Assembly: GCF_004361855.1 (NCBI RefSeq)
Contig: NZ_SNWQ01000005.1
Coordinates: 289,610-353,609 of the forward strand
From: Kribbella caucasensis
GTDB lineage: Bacteria; Actinomycetota; Actinomycetes; Propionibacteriales; Kribbellaceae
DNA length: 64,000 nt
Direction of reading: 5' to 3'
Part shown: positions 47,164-55,718 of the stretch, one piece after another
Position numbering within the stretch: the stretch's first letter is position 1
Layout of the letters: the number at the start of each line of letters is the position of its first letter
Notes under the pieces: generated by a model
What the model was told of the DNA's origin: nothing
What the model saw: the letters and a program-made list of their open reading frames with translations, nothing else
Databases searched by the model: none
Made by a program: the position numbers and the translations under genes

Positions 47164-48372
47164 GTGGACTGTCCGCGCTGTAGCTCTGAAGTCCCCGAGG
47201 TATCGCATTTCTGCCATCACTGTGGCACTGATCTGCAGTCCGGGGACGCGGGGCGGAAGAAGGCGTACGCCGCGAAGCCGGATGAGCCGGTCGCGTCGTT
47301 CCGGCTGGTCTCGACGATCATGCCGCAGGGCGCCGGTCGGCAGCCGTACACGTACAAGGTGGCGCTCGGCATCGCGCTGCTGCTCACGGTGGTGACCGCC
47401 GCGCTCGGCGCGCTGCCGGTCGCGATCATGGTGGCCGCCTTCGCCATTCCGATCGTGTACATCCTCTACTTGTACGACGTGAACCTGTGGGAGGACGAAC
47501 CGGTACCGGTCGTCGCCGCCGCGTTCGTGCTGACCGGTGTGCTGGCCGCGGTGTTCACGTGGTTGTGGTCCGACCAGGTCGGCCTGTCACTCGGCACGAT
47601 CGGTGGCAACGAGGCCGGCCCGTCCGGCCGCGACCTGCTGATCCTGGTGCTGCTGGTCCCGGTGGTGTCGGAGCTGATCCGGCAGGTCGGCCCGCTGTAC
47701 CTCGCCTCCCGCGCACGGTACGACGACCTGATGGACGGGTTCACCTTCGGCGTGGTGGCCGGAGTCGGGTTCGCCTGCTTCGAGACGCTGGTACTGCACT
47801 GGGGCTGGATCAGCGGCGGGTTCGCCGGTCCGGGCAGCAGCGCGGGCACCTGGATCTCGGTGGTCGTGCTGCACGGATTCCTGAAGCCGCTGATCTACGG
47901 ATCGGCAACCGGTCTCGCGGTCGCGGAGTTCTCCGGCCTGGGTGAGAAGTACGACGGATTCACGCCCCGCTGGGCGGCCGGCCTGCTCCAGGCGATGCTG
48001 GTGAACGCGCTGTTCCACGGCGGCGTCTACCTGCTCGGCTTCGTCGGCGGTCACGGCTCGACGGTCGGCGCGATCCTTGGCGTGGCCTGGGGCCTGGTGT
48101 TGCTCGGCGGGCTGATCGTCCTGGTCCGGACCGTGTTGCACAAAGGTCTGCTGGAGGCGGCGCTGGAGTCTGCCGCCCGCGGCGGGTCCAACCACGCGTC
48201 CGGTGAGCTGGCGTTCTGCTCGCGCTGCGAGATGCCGTTGCTCCCGCACTCGGACTTCTGCTCCGCCTGCGGCAACTCGGTGCGATCCGTGCCGAAGTCC
48301 GACCGTGGTGTGGCTGTGCAAGGGAGCGCGCCGGCAGCAGGCTACGAGGGAACTGGGGAGATGCAGGCATGA
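47164..48372 (+). CDS. PrsW-like polytopic membrane protein with two zinc ribbons
   Basis: A 402-residue protein from GTG 47164, five bases after GGAGG. It has a zinc ribbon at each end: C-P-R-C with C-H-H-C at about 3-20, and C-S-R-C with C-S-A-C at about 352-372. Between lie roughly eight membrane segments with the PrsW/CPBP-type order: PVVSELIRQVGP (about 167-178), YDDLMDGFTFGVVAGVGFACFE, VVLHGFLKPLIYG and VNALFHGG. The usual EExxK of PrsW proteases is replaced by SELIRQ, and the FxxE-N element ends in Thr, so catalysis is uncertain. It heads a run of four genes, and its stop overlaps the next ATG. Confidence 0.75.
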   Translation: MDCPRCSSEVPEVSHFCHHCGTDLQSGDAGRKKAYAAKPDEPVASFRLVSTIMPQGAGRQPYTYKVALGIALLLTVVTAALGALPVAIMVAAFAIPIVYILYLYDVNLWEDEPVPVVAAAFVLTGVLAAVFTWLWSDQVGLSLGTIGGNEAGPSGRDLLILVLLVPVVSELIRQVGPLYLASRARYDDLMDGFTFGVVAGVGFACFETLVLHWGWISGGFAGPGSSAGTWISVVVLHGFLKPLIYGSATGLAVAEFSGLGEKYDGFTPRWAAGLLQAMLVNALFHGGVYLLGFVGGHGSTVGAILGVAWGLVLLGGLIVLVRTVLHKGLLEAALESAARGGSNHASGELAFCSRCEMPLLPHSDFCSACGNSVRSVPKSDRGVAVQGSAPAAGYEGTGEMQA

Positions 48373-49427
48373 GCAACCAGCAACCGCCGTACGGTCCGGG
48401 TGGACAGCCGCCGTACCAGGGCCAGCCGCCCCAGCAAGCGCCGTACCAGGGGCAACCGCAGCAGGGGCAGCCGTCGTATCAGGGGCAGCCCCAGCAGGGT
48501 CAGCCTGGGTACGGCCGTCCGCCGCAGCAGCCGCCGTACCAGGGGCAACCGCCCCAACAGCCGCCGTACCAGGGGCAGCCACCGCAGCAACCGCCATATC
48601 AGGGGCAACCGCAGCAGGGGCAGCCGCCGTACCAGGGCCAGCCCCAGCAGCCGCAGTACCAGCAAGGGCAGCAGTACCCGGGACAGCAGCAGCCCGGTTA
48701 CCCGACGCAGCAGCAGACCTTCCCGGGGCAGCAGCAGTACCCCGGACAGCAGCCGCCGCCGTGGGGTCCGCAGGGACAGCAGCAGTTCGACCGGCAGCGC
48801 GGCAAGGGCAACAACAAGATCCTGTTGCTCGCCGGTGGTGCGCTGGCCGTCGTGGTGGTGATCGGCATCGTGCTCGCGCTGATCTTCGGCCGCGGTGACG
48901 ACAACAACGTCGAGCCGAACCCGACGCCGACCAGCGAGCCGACCGGGCAGCCCACGGCAGACGTGGACGAGGGCATCGAGGTCGCCGAGGGCGTCTACGT
49001 GAAGCCGGCCGCGGGCTACATCCGCAAGACCATGGACAAGTTCACCGGTGTGTTCCTGCTCAAGCAGGGCGAGGCGTACTTCATGGTGAACGCGATCAAG
49101 GCAGAGGGCCAAAACACGCAGACGGTCCTGCCGCAGCTGCTCGAGATCGAGAAGAAGGCGACGCCGGGCGGGTTCAAGGCGAAGGAGCCGCGCGAGCTCA
49201 AGCCGGGCGCCGACGACAAGACCGAGGTCAAGCTGGTCACCACGCAGGCCTTCGAGGCGACCGCGACCAGCCAGAGCGGCAGCTTCCCGGTGATCGGGTT
49301 CGTCGGCGTGATCGAGCGCAACGACGGCGTGATCACGATCATCCGGGTGTTCGGCCGCAAGGACAAGGCGAGTACGATCCAGCCCGACTCGACGGCGATG
49401 ATGAAGTCGGTGATTGCGAGCCAGTGA
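48369..49427 (+). CDS. Single-pass membrane protein with Gln/Pro/Tyr-rich repeats (paralog 1)
   Basis: A 352-residue protein whose ATG overlaps the PrsW-like stop. Residues 1-145 are a low-complexity cytoplasmic region of PPYQGQ-type repeats. A basic stretch and one membrane segment (about 151-176) follow, then a Thr/Pro spacer and an outer domain of about 150 residues (IEVAEGVYVKPAAGYI, then FPVIGFVGVIERNDGVITIIRVFGRKD). The layout and the GVYVxPAxGW motif recur in the next two genes. Function unknown. Confidence 0.85.
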   Translation: MSNQQPPYGPGGQPPYQGQPPQQAPYQGQPQQGQPSYQGQPQQGQPGYGRPPQQPPYQGQPPQQPPYQGQPPQQPPYQGQPQQGQPPYQGQPQQPQYQQGQQYPGQQQPGYPTQQQTFPGQQQYPGQQPPPWGPQGQQQFDRQRGKGNNKILLLAGGALAVVVVIGIVLALIFGRGDDNNVEPNPTPTSEPTGQPTADVDEGIEVAEGVYVKPAAGYIRKTMDKFTGVFLLKQGEAYFMVNAIKAEGQNTQTVLPQLLEIEKKATPGGFKAKEPRELKPGADDKTEVKLVTTQAFEATATSQSGSFPVIGFVGVIERNDGVITIIRVFGRKDKASTIQPDSTAMMKSVIASQ

Positions 49428-50404
49428 ACAACAAGCGCGACAAGGGCCAGCCCGCGAACCCATGGGTGAAGCAGACCGGGCCGACCGAGGAGGAGACGGC
49501 AGCAGCCGAACCGGAGCTGCCGCCGTCCCCCTGGTCGCTCGAGGTTCCGCCACGCCCATCTCCGTGGACCGAAGGCGGTTCAGCAGGCGCCGGTGACGCA
49601 TGGGGCAACACCGGTACTGCGGACGCGGGCGCTGCCTGGGGCGACACCGGTACTGCGGGTTCGGGCAGTGGTGGCTGGGGTGACACCGGTGGCAGCGGAG
49701 GACCGGCGCCTGGTCCTGCGACGGAGACCAGTTCGGCGTGGGGCACCAACGTGGGGCCGCCGTCCTTGCGACGGCCCGAGCCGGTCAAGAAGAAGAAGTC
49801 GGGGCTCCCACCGCTGCTCATCCCGATCGTCGCCGGGGTCGCCGTCGTCGCACTGGTTGCTCTCGGGCTGGTCGTTCTGACCAGGGGTGGCGACAAGGCC
49901 ACACCGCAGCCCAGTCCGACGGCGATCGTGACCACGCCCTCTCCGTCGACGTACAGTCCGCCGCCCAACGCGATCGCTGTGGAGCACGGCGTGTACGTCG
50001 TACCGGTGAACGGCTGGAGTGTGCTGGCCAGTGAGACGAAGGGCAAGCAACTCGTCACGTATGCGCCGAACCGCGAGCCGCGGGCGTTCCTGTGGGTCCG
50101 GCAGAAGCAGAACACGACCGCCCGGACGTTCCTGCTCGGCATCGTCGAGGGGGAGACCGAGAACGAGATCGCTCAGCTCGGCAACATCCGGAACCTGGCC
50201 TGCCCGAAGGACGTCTTGGTGGAGTGCGTCGCGATCACCTACACGTCCACGTCCAAGGGCATCAAGGTCCAGGGTTTCGTGGAGGCGTACCGGCGCAAGG
50301 ACGGGGTCGTCACGGCGCTGGACTTCCGGACCCGGTCGGACTACGCGGCGAAGGCCGAGGCCGACGCGGCGCCGATGAAGCAGTCCGTGATCGACAGTCT
50401 CTGA
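49424..50404 (+). CDS. Single-pass membrane protein (paralog 2)
   Basis: A 326-residue protein starting at GTG 49424 and overlapping the previous stop. The cytoplasmic part of about 125 residues is Gly/Thr/Trp-rich with WGDTG-like repeats, followed by KKKK and one membrane segment (about 130-152). The outer domain includes IAVEHGVYVVPVNGW, then FLWVRQKQ, a Cys pair (LACPKDVLVECVAITY), and VQGFVEAYRRKDGVVTALDFRT. It is clearly related to its two neighbours. Function unknown. Confidence 0.83.
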   Translation: MNNKRDKGQPANPWVKQTGPTEEETAAAEPELPPSPWSLEVPPRPSPWTEGGSAGAGDAWGNTGTADAGAAWGDTGTAGSGSGGWGDTGGSGGPAPGPATETSSAWGTNVGPPSLRRPEPVKKKKSGLPPLLIPIVAGVAVVALVALGLVVLTRGGDKATPQPSPTAIVTTPSPSTYSPPPNAIAVEHGVYVVPVNGWSVLASETKGKQLVTYAPNREPRAFLWVRQKQNTTARTFLLGIVEGETENEIAQLGNIRNLACPKDVLVECVAITYTSTSKGIKVQGFVEAYRRKDGVVTALDFRTRSDYAAKAEADAAPMKQSVIDSL

Positions 50405-50446
50405 CCCCACACCGCTCAACCAGTTCAGTCATCGCGAGAGGCGCAG

Positions 50447-51214
50447 ATGAGTCAGCAGTACGGACCTCCCCAGGGACCGCCCGGGCAGGGTGGCTGGGGT
50501 TCCCCGCCGCAGCAGTTCCGCAGTCCGCAGCGGTCCGGCAAGACGCAGTGGATCGTGATGGGTGGTGCGGTGCTGGCAGTGCTGCTGATCGCGACCGGCA
50601 CGGTGCTGCTGGTGACCAGCGGCGGCAAGAAGGACGAGCCGGCCGCTGCGGCGCCGACGGAGACGGTGACACCGGAGCCGGTGGGGACGCTGTACACGCC
50701 GCCCACGCCGGCGCCGACTCAGCCGGTGATCACCAGGGGGCCGTACGACAAGGGTGTCGAGGTCGGCGGCGGGGTCTGGTTCACCCCGGCCAAGGGCTGG
50801 ATCAAGGACCCGGACACGTCCCGCTCGGGGGTCAGCTACCTGCTGCCCGAGCCCGGCCGGCCGGGGGCGATCGACGGGTACTTCTGGATCCGGCAGACCA
50901 GGCTGATGGGCGCGAAGGCGTTCGCGGAACACCTGGTCGACGTGGAGTCGAACAACCTGCAGCACGTGGTGATCGGCAAGGGCAGCTTCCGGAAGTGCCC
51001 GAACAAGACGCTGAAGGTGTGCTACGCGACCAACTACTCGGCCGTCGTGCCTGTCAAGGGCAAGAAGCCGGTGGTGTTCTCCGGGTTCGTGCAGGCGTTC
51101 GAGGACCACAACGGGCAGACGACGGCGACGGATTCGGCGCTGCAGCGTGAGGTCTGGGCCAAGCGCAAACAGGAGATCCTGAACATGAACGGGACCCTGG
51201 TCCGCTCCTTCTGA
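50447..51214 (+). CDS. Single-pass membrane protein (paralog 3)
   Basis: A 255-residue protein from ATG 50447. It has a short Pro/Gln-rich cytoplasmic part (about 1-33), one membrane segment (about 35-57) and an outer domain. That domain carries GVEVGGGVWFTPAKGW, YFWIRQTRLM, a Cys pair (FRKCPNKTLKVCYATNY) and FSGFVQAFEDHNGQTTATDS. The outer domain aligns in order with paralog 2, including the Cys pair. The 3' end with its stop is tandemly repeated three times. Confidence 0.85.
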   Translation: MSQQYGPPQGPPGQGGWGSPPQQFRSPQRSGKTQWIVMGGAVLAVLLIATGTVLLVTSGGKKDEPAAAAPTETVTPEPVGTLYTPPTPAPTQPVITRGPYDKGVEVGGGVWFTPAKGWIKDPDTSRSGVSYLLPEPGRPGAIDGYFWIRQTRLMGAKAFAEHLVDVESNNLQHVVIGKGSFRKCPNKTLKVCYATNYSAVVPVKGKKPVVFSGFVQAFEDHNGQTTATDSALQREVWAKRKQEILNMNGTLVRSF

Positions 51215-51279
51215 CCCCCTGTACTCCGGCAGCCTGACCCCCTGTACTCCGTCCGCCTGAGCCCCCGTACTCCGTCCGT
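51211..51279. repeat. Three tandem 23-bp copies of a gene end
   Basis: Copies begin at 51211, 51234 and 51257, each starting CTGA. The first TGA is the stop of paralog 3, and the second and third copies carry their own TGA. Copies differ at only a few bases. The array lies between paralog 3 and uvrB. Confidence 0.88.
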
Positions 51280-51339
51280 GGCGGGCGCCGATGGGCTCGT
51301 ATTCGAAAACTGTCGGCGGCTGGCCGTACGGTGGGGGGC

Positions 51340-53445
51340 ATGAGACAGGTCTCGGATCTCCAGCGGATGGTCGCGCCGCTCAAGGTCGTGTCCGACTTCG
51401 ACCCGGCGGGTGACCAGCCCGCCGCGATCGACGAGCTCGAGCGCAGGATCAACGCGGGCGAGCAGGACGTCGTGCTGCTCGGCGCGACCGGTACCGGCAA
51501 GACCGCGACGATGGCCTGGCTGGCCGAGCGGATCCAGCGGCCGATGCTCATCCTGCAGCCGAACAAGACCCTCGCCGCCCAGTTCGCGAACGAGTTGCGC
51601 CAGTTCTTCCCCGCCAACGCGGTCGAGTACTTCGTCTCGTACTACGACTACTACCAGCCAGAGGCGTACGTCCCACAGACGGACACCTACATCGAGAAGG
51701 ACTCCTCGATCAACGAGGAGGTCGAGCGGCTCCGGCACTCGGCGACCTGGTCCCTGCTCACCCGGCGCGACGTGGTCGTGGTCGCGACGGTGTCGTGCAT
51801 CTACGGCCTGGGGTCCGCCGACGAGTACCTGAACCGGATGATCCACGTCAAGGTCGGCACCGAGATGGACCGGGACGGCCTGCTCCGGAAGCTGGTCGGG
51901 GTGCAGTACGCCCGCAACGACCTGGCCGGGACGCGGGGCACCTTCCGGGTCCGGGGCGACACGCTCGAGGTGTTCCCGGTGTACCAGGAGCTCGCCGTCC
52001 GGGTGGAGTTCTTCGGCGACGAGATCGAGCGGGTGATGACGCTGCACCCGCTGACCGGCGAGGTGCTGAGCGAGGAGGACGAGGTCTACATCGGCGCCGC
52101 GACGCACTACGTGACCGCGCCCGAGCGGATGGAGCGCGCGATCACCTCGATCGAGGCCGAGCTGGAGGAGCGGCTGGCCGAGCTCGAGCGTGGTGGCCAG
52201 TTGCTGGAGGCCCAGCGGCTGCGGATGCGGACGACGTACGACATCGAGATGATGCGGCAGATCGGCACCTGCTCGGGGATCGAGAACTACTCCCGGCACA
52301 CCGACGGCCGCGAGCCGGGGACGGCGCCGCACTGCCTGCTGGACTACTTCCCCGAGGACTTCCTGCTGGTGATCGACGAGTCGCACGTCACCGTGCCGCA
52401 GATCGGCGGGATGTACGAGGGCGACATGTCGCGCAAGCGGACGCTGGTGGAGCACGGGTTCCGGTTGCCGTCGGCGATGGACAACCGGCCGCTGCGCTGG
52501 GAGGAGTTCCTGGAGCGGATCGGGCAGACCGTCTACCTGTCCGCCACCCCGGGGCAGTACGAGCAGGACAAGTCCGACGGGTTCGTCGAGCAGCTGATCC
52601 GGCCGACCGGGCTGATCGATCCCGAGGTGCTCGTCAAGCCGACCAAGGGCCAGATCGACGACCTGATCCACGAGATCCGGATCCGGGTCGAGAAGGACGA
52701 GCGGATCCTGGTCACCACGCTGACGAAGAAGATGTCCGAGGACCTGACCGACTACCTGCTGGAGATGGGGATCCGGACCAGGTACCTGCACAGCGAGGTG
52801 GACACGCTCCGCCGGGTCGAGCTGCTCCGCGAGCTCCGGATGGGCGAGTACGACGTACTGGTCGGGATCAACCTGCTCCGCGAGGGGCTGGACCTGCCCG
52901 AGGTGTCGCTGGTCGCGATCCTGGACGCCGACAAGGAGGGCTTCCTGCGGTCGGGCCGGTCCCTGATCCAGACCATCGGCCGGGCCGCGCGAAACGTGTC
53001 CGGCCAGGTGTTCATGTACGCCGACAAGATCACCCCGTCGATGGAACAGGCGATCGACGAGACCAACCGCCGCCGGGCCAAGCAGGTCGCGTACAACGAG
53101 GCGAACGGTGTCGACCCGCAGCCGCTGCGGAAGAAGATCGCCGACATCACCGACATGCTGGCCCGCGAGGACGCCGACACCGCCGAACTGCTCGGCTCCG
53201 GCCGGACCCAGTCGCGCGGGAAGGCCCCGGTCCCGGGCGGCGGGAAGCAGAAGGCCGGCGAGAAGGCGAGGGAGCTGGCCGGTGGTCTGCCGTCCTCCGA
53301 CCTGGCCGACCTGATCCAGCAGCTGACCGACCAGATGCACAACGCCGCCGCCGAGCTCCAGTTCGAGGTCGCCGCCCGCTACCGCGACGAGATCTCCGAA
53401 CTCAAGAAAGAACTCCGCCAAATGGTCAACGCCGGCGCCAAGTAG
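51340..53445 (+). CDS. uvrB: Excinuclease ABC subunit B
   Basis: DNA-damage recognition helicase of nucleotide excision repair, 701 residues from ATG 51340 (a GTG three codons earlier is in frame). Walker A is [14 protein letters not shown], and the beta-hairpin region is [16 protein letters not shown]. Helicase motif II is [10 protein letters not shown], and motifs V-VI are [15 protein letters not shown] and [11 protein letters not shown]-terminal UVR domain that contacts UvrC occupies the last ~45 residues. No clear SOS box was found upstream. Confidence 0.97.
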   Translation: MRQVSDLQRMVAPLKVVSDFDPAGDQPAAIDELERRINAGEQDVVLLGATGTGKTATMAWLAERIQRPMLILQPNKTLAAQFANELRQFFPANAVEYFVSYYDYYQPEAYVPQTDTYIEKDSSINEEVERLRHSATWSLLTRRDVVVVATVSCIYGLGSADEYLNRMIHVKVGTEMDRDGLLRKLVGVQYARNDLAGTRGTFRVRGDTLEVFPVYQELAVRVEFFGDEIERVMTLHPLTGEVLSEEDEVYIGAATHYVTAPERMERAITSIEAELEERLAELERGGQLLEAQRLRMRTTYDIEMMRQIGTCSGIENYSRHTDGREPGTAPHCLLDYFPEDFLLVIDESHVTVPQIGGMYEGDMSRKRTLVEHGFRLPSAMDNRPLRWEEFLERIGQTVYLSATPGQYEQDKSDGFVEQLIRPTGLIDPEVLVKPTKGQIDDLIHEIRIRVEKDERILVTTLTKKMSEDLTDYLLEMGIRTRYLHSEVDTLRRVELLRELRMGEYDVLVGINLLREGLDLPEVSLVAILDADKEGFLRSGRSLIQTIGRAARNVSGQVFMYADKITPSMEQAIDETNRRRAKQVAYNEANGVDPQPLRKKIADITDMLAREDADTAELLGSGRTQSRGKAPVPGGGKQKAGEKARELAGGLPSSDLADLIQQLTDQMHNAAAELQFEVAARYRDEISELKKELRQMVNAGAK

Positions 53446-53479
53446 TCAGAGGCCTGGCGTACGAAGGGGAGGGGGAGAC

Positions 53480-53845
53480 ATGCTCGACCACGTGTCGGTG
53501 CAGTGTGATGATCTGGCGGCGAGCAGGGCGTTCTACGAGCGCCTGCTCGCGCCGCTCGGTGTCACGGTCGCGATGGATTACGGCGACGCGCTAGGGCTGG
53601 CCGGACCGGACGGTTTTCCGCGATTCTGGCTCGGGAAGGCGCAGGGCGGCGTGCAGCGGGAGATCCACGTCGCGTTCGTGGCGCCGGATCGGGCCGCGGT
53701 GGACAAGGTCTTCGAGGCAGCCCAGGAGCTGGGGACCGAGATTCTGCACGAGCCGCGTGAGTGGCCGGAGTACCACCCGGGGTACTACGGCGTGTTCGTC
53801 CGCGACCCGGACGGCAACAACGTCGAGGCCGTCACCCACAGCTGA
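53480..53845 (+). CDS. VOC (glyoxalase-like) family protein
   Basis: A 121-residue single-domain protein with the glyoxalase fold (MLDHVSVQCDDLAASRAFYERLLAPLG, then GYYGVFVRDPDGNNVEAV with the C-terminal metal-ligand Glu). A purine-rich GGGAGGGGGAG lies just before the ATG. The substrate is unknown. It is not closely similar to the other VOC protein at 9018-9374. Confidence 0.87.
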   Translation: MLDHVSVQCDDLAASRAFYERLLAPLGVTVAMDYGDALGLAGPDGFPRFWLGKAQGGVQREIHVAFVAPDRAAVDKVFEAAQELGTEILHEPREWPEYHPGYYGVFVRDPDGNNVEAVTHS

Positions 53846-53887
53846 CCTGGGGAGTTGTCCGGCGTGACGGGTGATAGGGAGTGACGG

Positions 53888-54235
53888 ATGAGACTGGACG
53901 GGGCTGAGCTGCTGGAGCACTGCCTGACGAAGCCGGGGGCGTGGCAGGACGAGCCGTGGGAGGGGGACGTCGTCGCGAAGGTGGGGGACAAGATCTTCGC
54001 GTTCCTCGGCGGCGGCGACTCGGTCGGGATCAAGTGCGGCGCGAACCGGGATGAGGCCGACGAGCTGGTCGCGACCTATCCCGGTGATGTCGCCAAGTTG
54101 GCCTACATCGGCCGGTCCGGCTGGAACTCGGTCAAGCTCGGCGGCGCCGTACCGGACGACGAGATCCTCGAGCTGGTGGATACGTCGTACGAGATCATCG
54201 TGGCGAAGCTGCCGAGGAGCCGGCGGCCGTCGTAG
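53888..54235 (+). CDS. MmcQ/YjbR family DNA-binding-like protein
   Basis: A 115-residue protein of the MmcQ/YjbR (CyaY-like fold) family. Recognisable elements are KPGAWQDEPWEGDVVAKVGDKIFAFLG, IKCGANRDEADELVATYPGDV and GRSGWNSVKLGGAVPDDEILELVDTSYEIIVAKL. A DNA-binding role has been proposed for the fold. It is 42 bases after the VOC gene and probably co-transcribed. Confidence 0.87.
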   Translation: MRLDGAELLEHCLTKPGAWQDEPWEGDVVAKVGDKIFAFLGGGDSVGIKCGANRDEADELVATYPGDVAKLAYIGRSGWNSVKLGGAVPDDEILELVDTSYEIIVAKLPRSRRPS

Positions 54236-54375
54236 GACAGCCGGCAGAGCCTTGACGGAGTACAACCCGATCACTCAGTGAGATTATTCCGCTGACGCGA
54301 CGTGATCATTCCGACAGCTGGTACGCCCGTCCCCGATTTGGATACTCGGTCACCGACCCGACAGAATAGGGGTGG

Positions 54376-54490
54376 TTGAAGGGGAGTATTCCTTCGCGGC
54401 GGTATCGTCATCACGGTAGGGAGCTCGTCTCCGCGCCCGGTGCCGCCGGCCAGGCTGAGATTCGAGCCAGGCGGAAGAGACCTTCGGAGT
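54376..54490 (+). ncRNA. yybP-ykoY (manganese) riboswitch
   Basis: The leader of the TerC gene carries the conserved yybP-ykoY blocks in order: GAAGGGGAGTA at the 5' side, CGTCATCACGGT in the middle, and GGAAGAGACCTTC at the 3' side. The GAAGG/CCTTC pairing closes the outer helix. A GC-rich second helix is predicted between 54420 and 54475. This class binds Mn2+ and controls Mn exporters, including TerC-family genes. The TerC start is about 35 bases downstream with GGAGG between, so control of translation or of read-through are both possible. Confidence 0.82.
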
Positions 54491-54524
54491 CCGTCTTTCA
54501 CGTCTGAGCTCCGGAGGTTTGCCT

Positions 54525-55655
54525 GTGCACGTTCACGACTACGTCTGGTACATCACGGTCGGGCTGATGCTCGCCGTGCTGGCATTCGATGTCTTCATCA
54601 TCGGTCGGCGCCCGCACGAGCCGTCCACCCGGGAATCCGCGACCGCGATCGCGGTCTACGTTGGTCTCGCGATCGTCTTCGGGCTCGGGATCTGGGCCTT
54701 CTCCGGCGGGCAGTACGCGGGGGAGTTCTTCGCCGGCTGGCTGACCGAGTACAGCCTCAGTGTGGACAACCTGTTCATCTTCCTGATCATCATGTCCAGG
54801 TTCCAGGTGCCGAGGAAGTACCAGCAGACCGCACTGCTGATCGGCATCATCCTGGCGCTCGTCTTCCGCGGTATCTTCATCGCCGTCGGCGCGGCCGCGA
54901 TCAACCAGTTCTCCTGGGTCTTCTACCTGTTCGGCGCTTTCCTGGTCTACACCGCGATCCACCTCGCGATGCAGGGTGAGAACGACGACGAGGACTACAA
55001 GGAGAACGCGGTCATCCGGTTCGCCAGAAGGCACCTGAACGCCTCCGACGAGTACAACGGCGTCAAACTGACCGTGATCAAGAACGGCAAGCGCCTCGTC
55101 ACCCCGATGGCGATCGTGATCGTCGCACTCGGTACGACGGACCTGCTGTTCGCGCTCGACTCGATCCCGGCGATCTACGGGCTGACCCAGGAGCCGTTCC
55201 TGGTCTTCACCGCGAACGTGTTCGCGCTGATGGGTCTGCGCCAGCTGTACTTCCTGCTCGGTGACCTGCTGCGGCGGCTGATCTACCTGTCGCTCGGCCT
55301 GTCGGTTGTGCTCGCGTTCATCGGCGTCAAGCTGGTGCTGCACGCGATGCACGAGAACGAGCTGCCCTTCATCAACGGCGGTCACCACATCGAGTGGGCG
55401 CCGGAGATCCCGATCTGGGTGTCGCTCACCTTCATCATCATCACGCTGGGCATCACGACGGTCGCGAGCCTCTACAAGTCCCGCAACTTAGCCGCGGCCG
55501 AGGCGAAGGCGAACGGCCAGGAGTCGGCCGCCGCGGCCGCCGGCGGCGGCGAGCTGGACGAGGCCACCCCGATCGAGCTCGACCCGGCCACCCGCGCGGA
55601 GCTCGAAGATCTCCAAGAGCCCCAGCCCGAGCAGACGGACTCCAAGAAGGCCTGA
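54525..55655 (+). CDS. TerC family integral membrane protein (probable Mn2+ exporter)
   Basis: A 376-residue protein from GTG 54525, seven bases after GGAGG; a TTG two codons upstream sits too close to the site. It has about nine membrane segments with the TerC acidic motifs: LTEYSLSVDNLFIFLIIMSRF (Asp-Asn at about 82-83) and GTTDLLFALDSIPAIYGLTQEPFLVFTANVFALMGLRQLYFLL. The Ala/Glu-rich cytoplasmic tail covers about 60 residues. Relatives MeeF and Alx export manganese, in line with the upstream riboswitch. Residue 322 is a rare TTA codon (55488). A strong terminator follows. Confidence 0.92.
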   Translation: MHVHDYVWYITVGLMLAVLAFDVFIIGRRPHEPSTRESATAIAVYVGLAIVFGLGIWAFSGGQYAGEFFAGWLTEYSLSVDNLFIFLIIMSRFQVPRKYQQTALLIGIILALVFRGIFIAVGAAAINQFSWVFYLFGAFLVYTAIHLAMQGENDDEDYKENAVIRFARRHLNASDEYNGVKLTVIKNGKRLVTPMAIVIVALGTTDLLFALDSIPAIYGLTQEPFLVFTANVFALMGLRQLYFLLGDLLRRLIYLSLGLSVVLAFIGVKLVLHAMHENELPFINGGHHIEWAPEIPIWVSLTFIIITLGITTVASLYKSRNLAAAEAKANGQESAAAAAGGGELDEATPIELDPATRAELEDLQEPQPEQTDSKKA

Positions 55656-55664
55656 CGTAAGAAG

Positions 55665-55702
55665 ACTGGCTCCTCATCGGTCAGGGTCGATGAGGAGCCA
55701 GT
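55665..55702. terminator. Terminator after the TerC gene
   Basis: A perfect 15-bp stem (55665-55679 with 55688-55702) with an 8-nt loop is followed on the + strand by TGCCTTTT. It lies between convergent genes and can also end the minus-strand propeller gene. Confidence 0.87.
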
Positions 55703-55718
55703 TGCCTTTTGCGAGGTA

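Noticed and set aside
48400..48790. Short regular repeats that could suggest a CRISPR array
   Set aside because: They encode an in-frame PPYQGQ-type protein repeat with variable third codon positions. There are no unique spacers and no cas genes.
51300..51320. A possible SOS (LexA) box before uvrB beginning TCGAA
   Set aside because: Only the left half resembles the actinobacterial consensus; the right half does not match at the required spacing.
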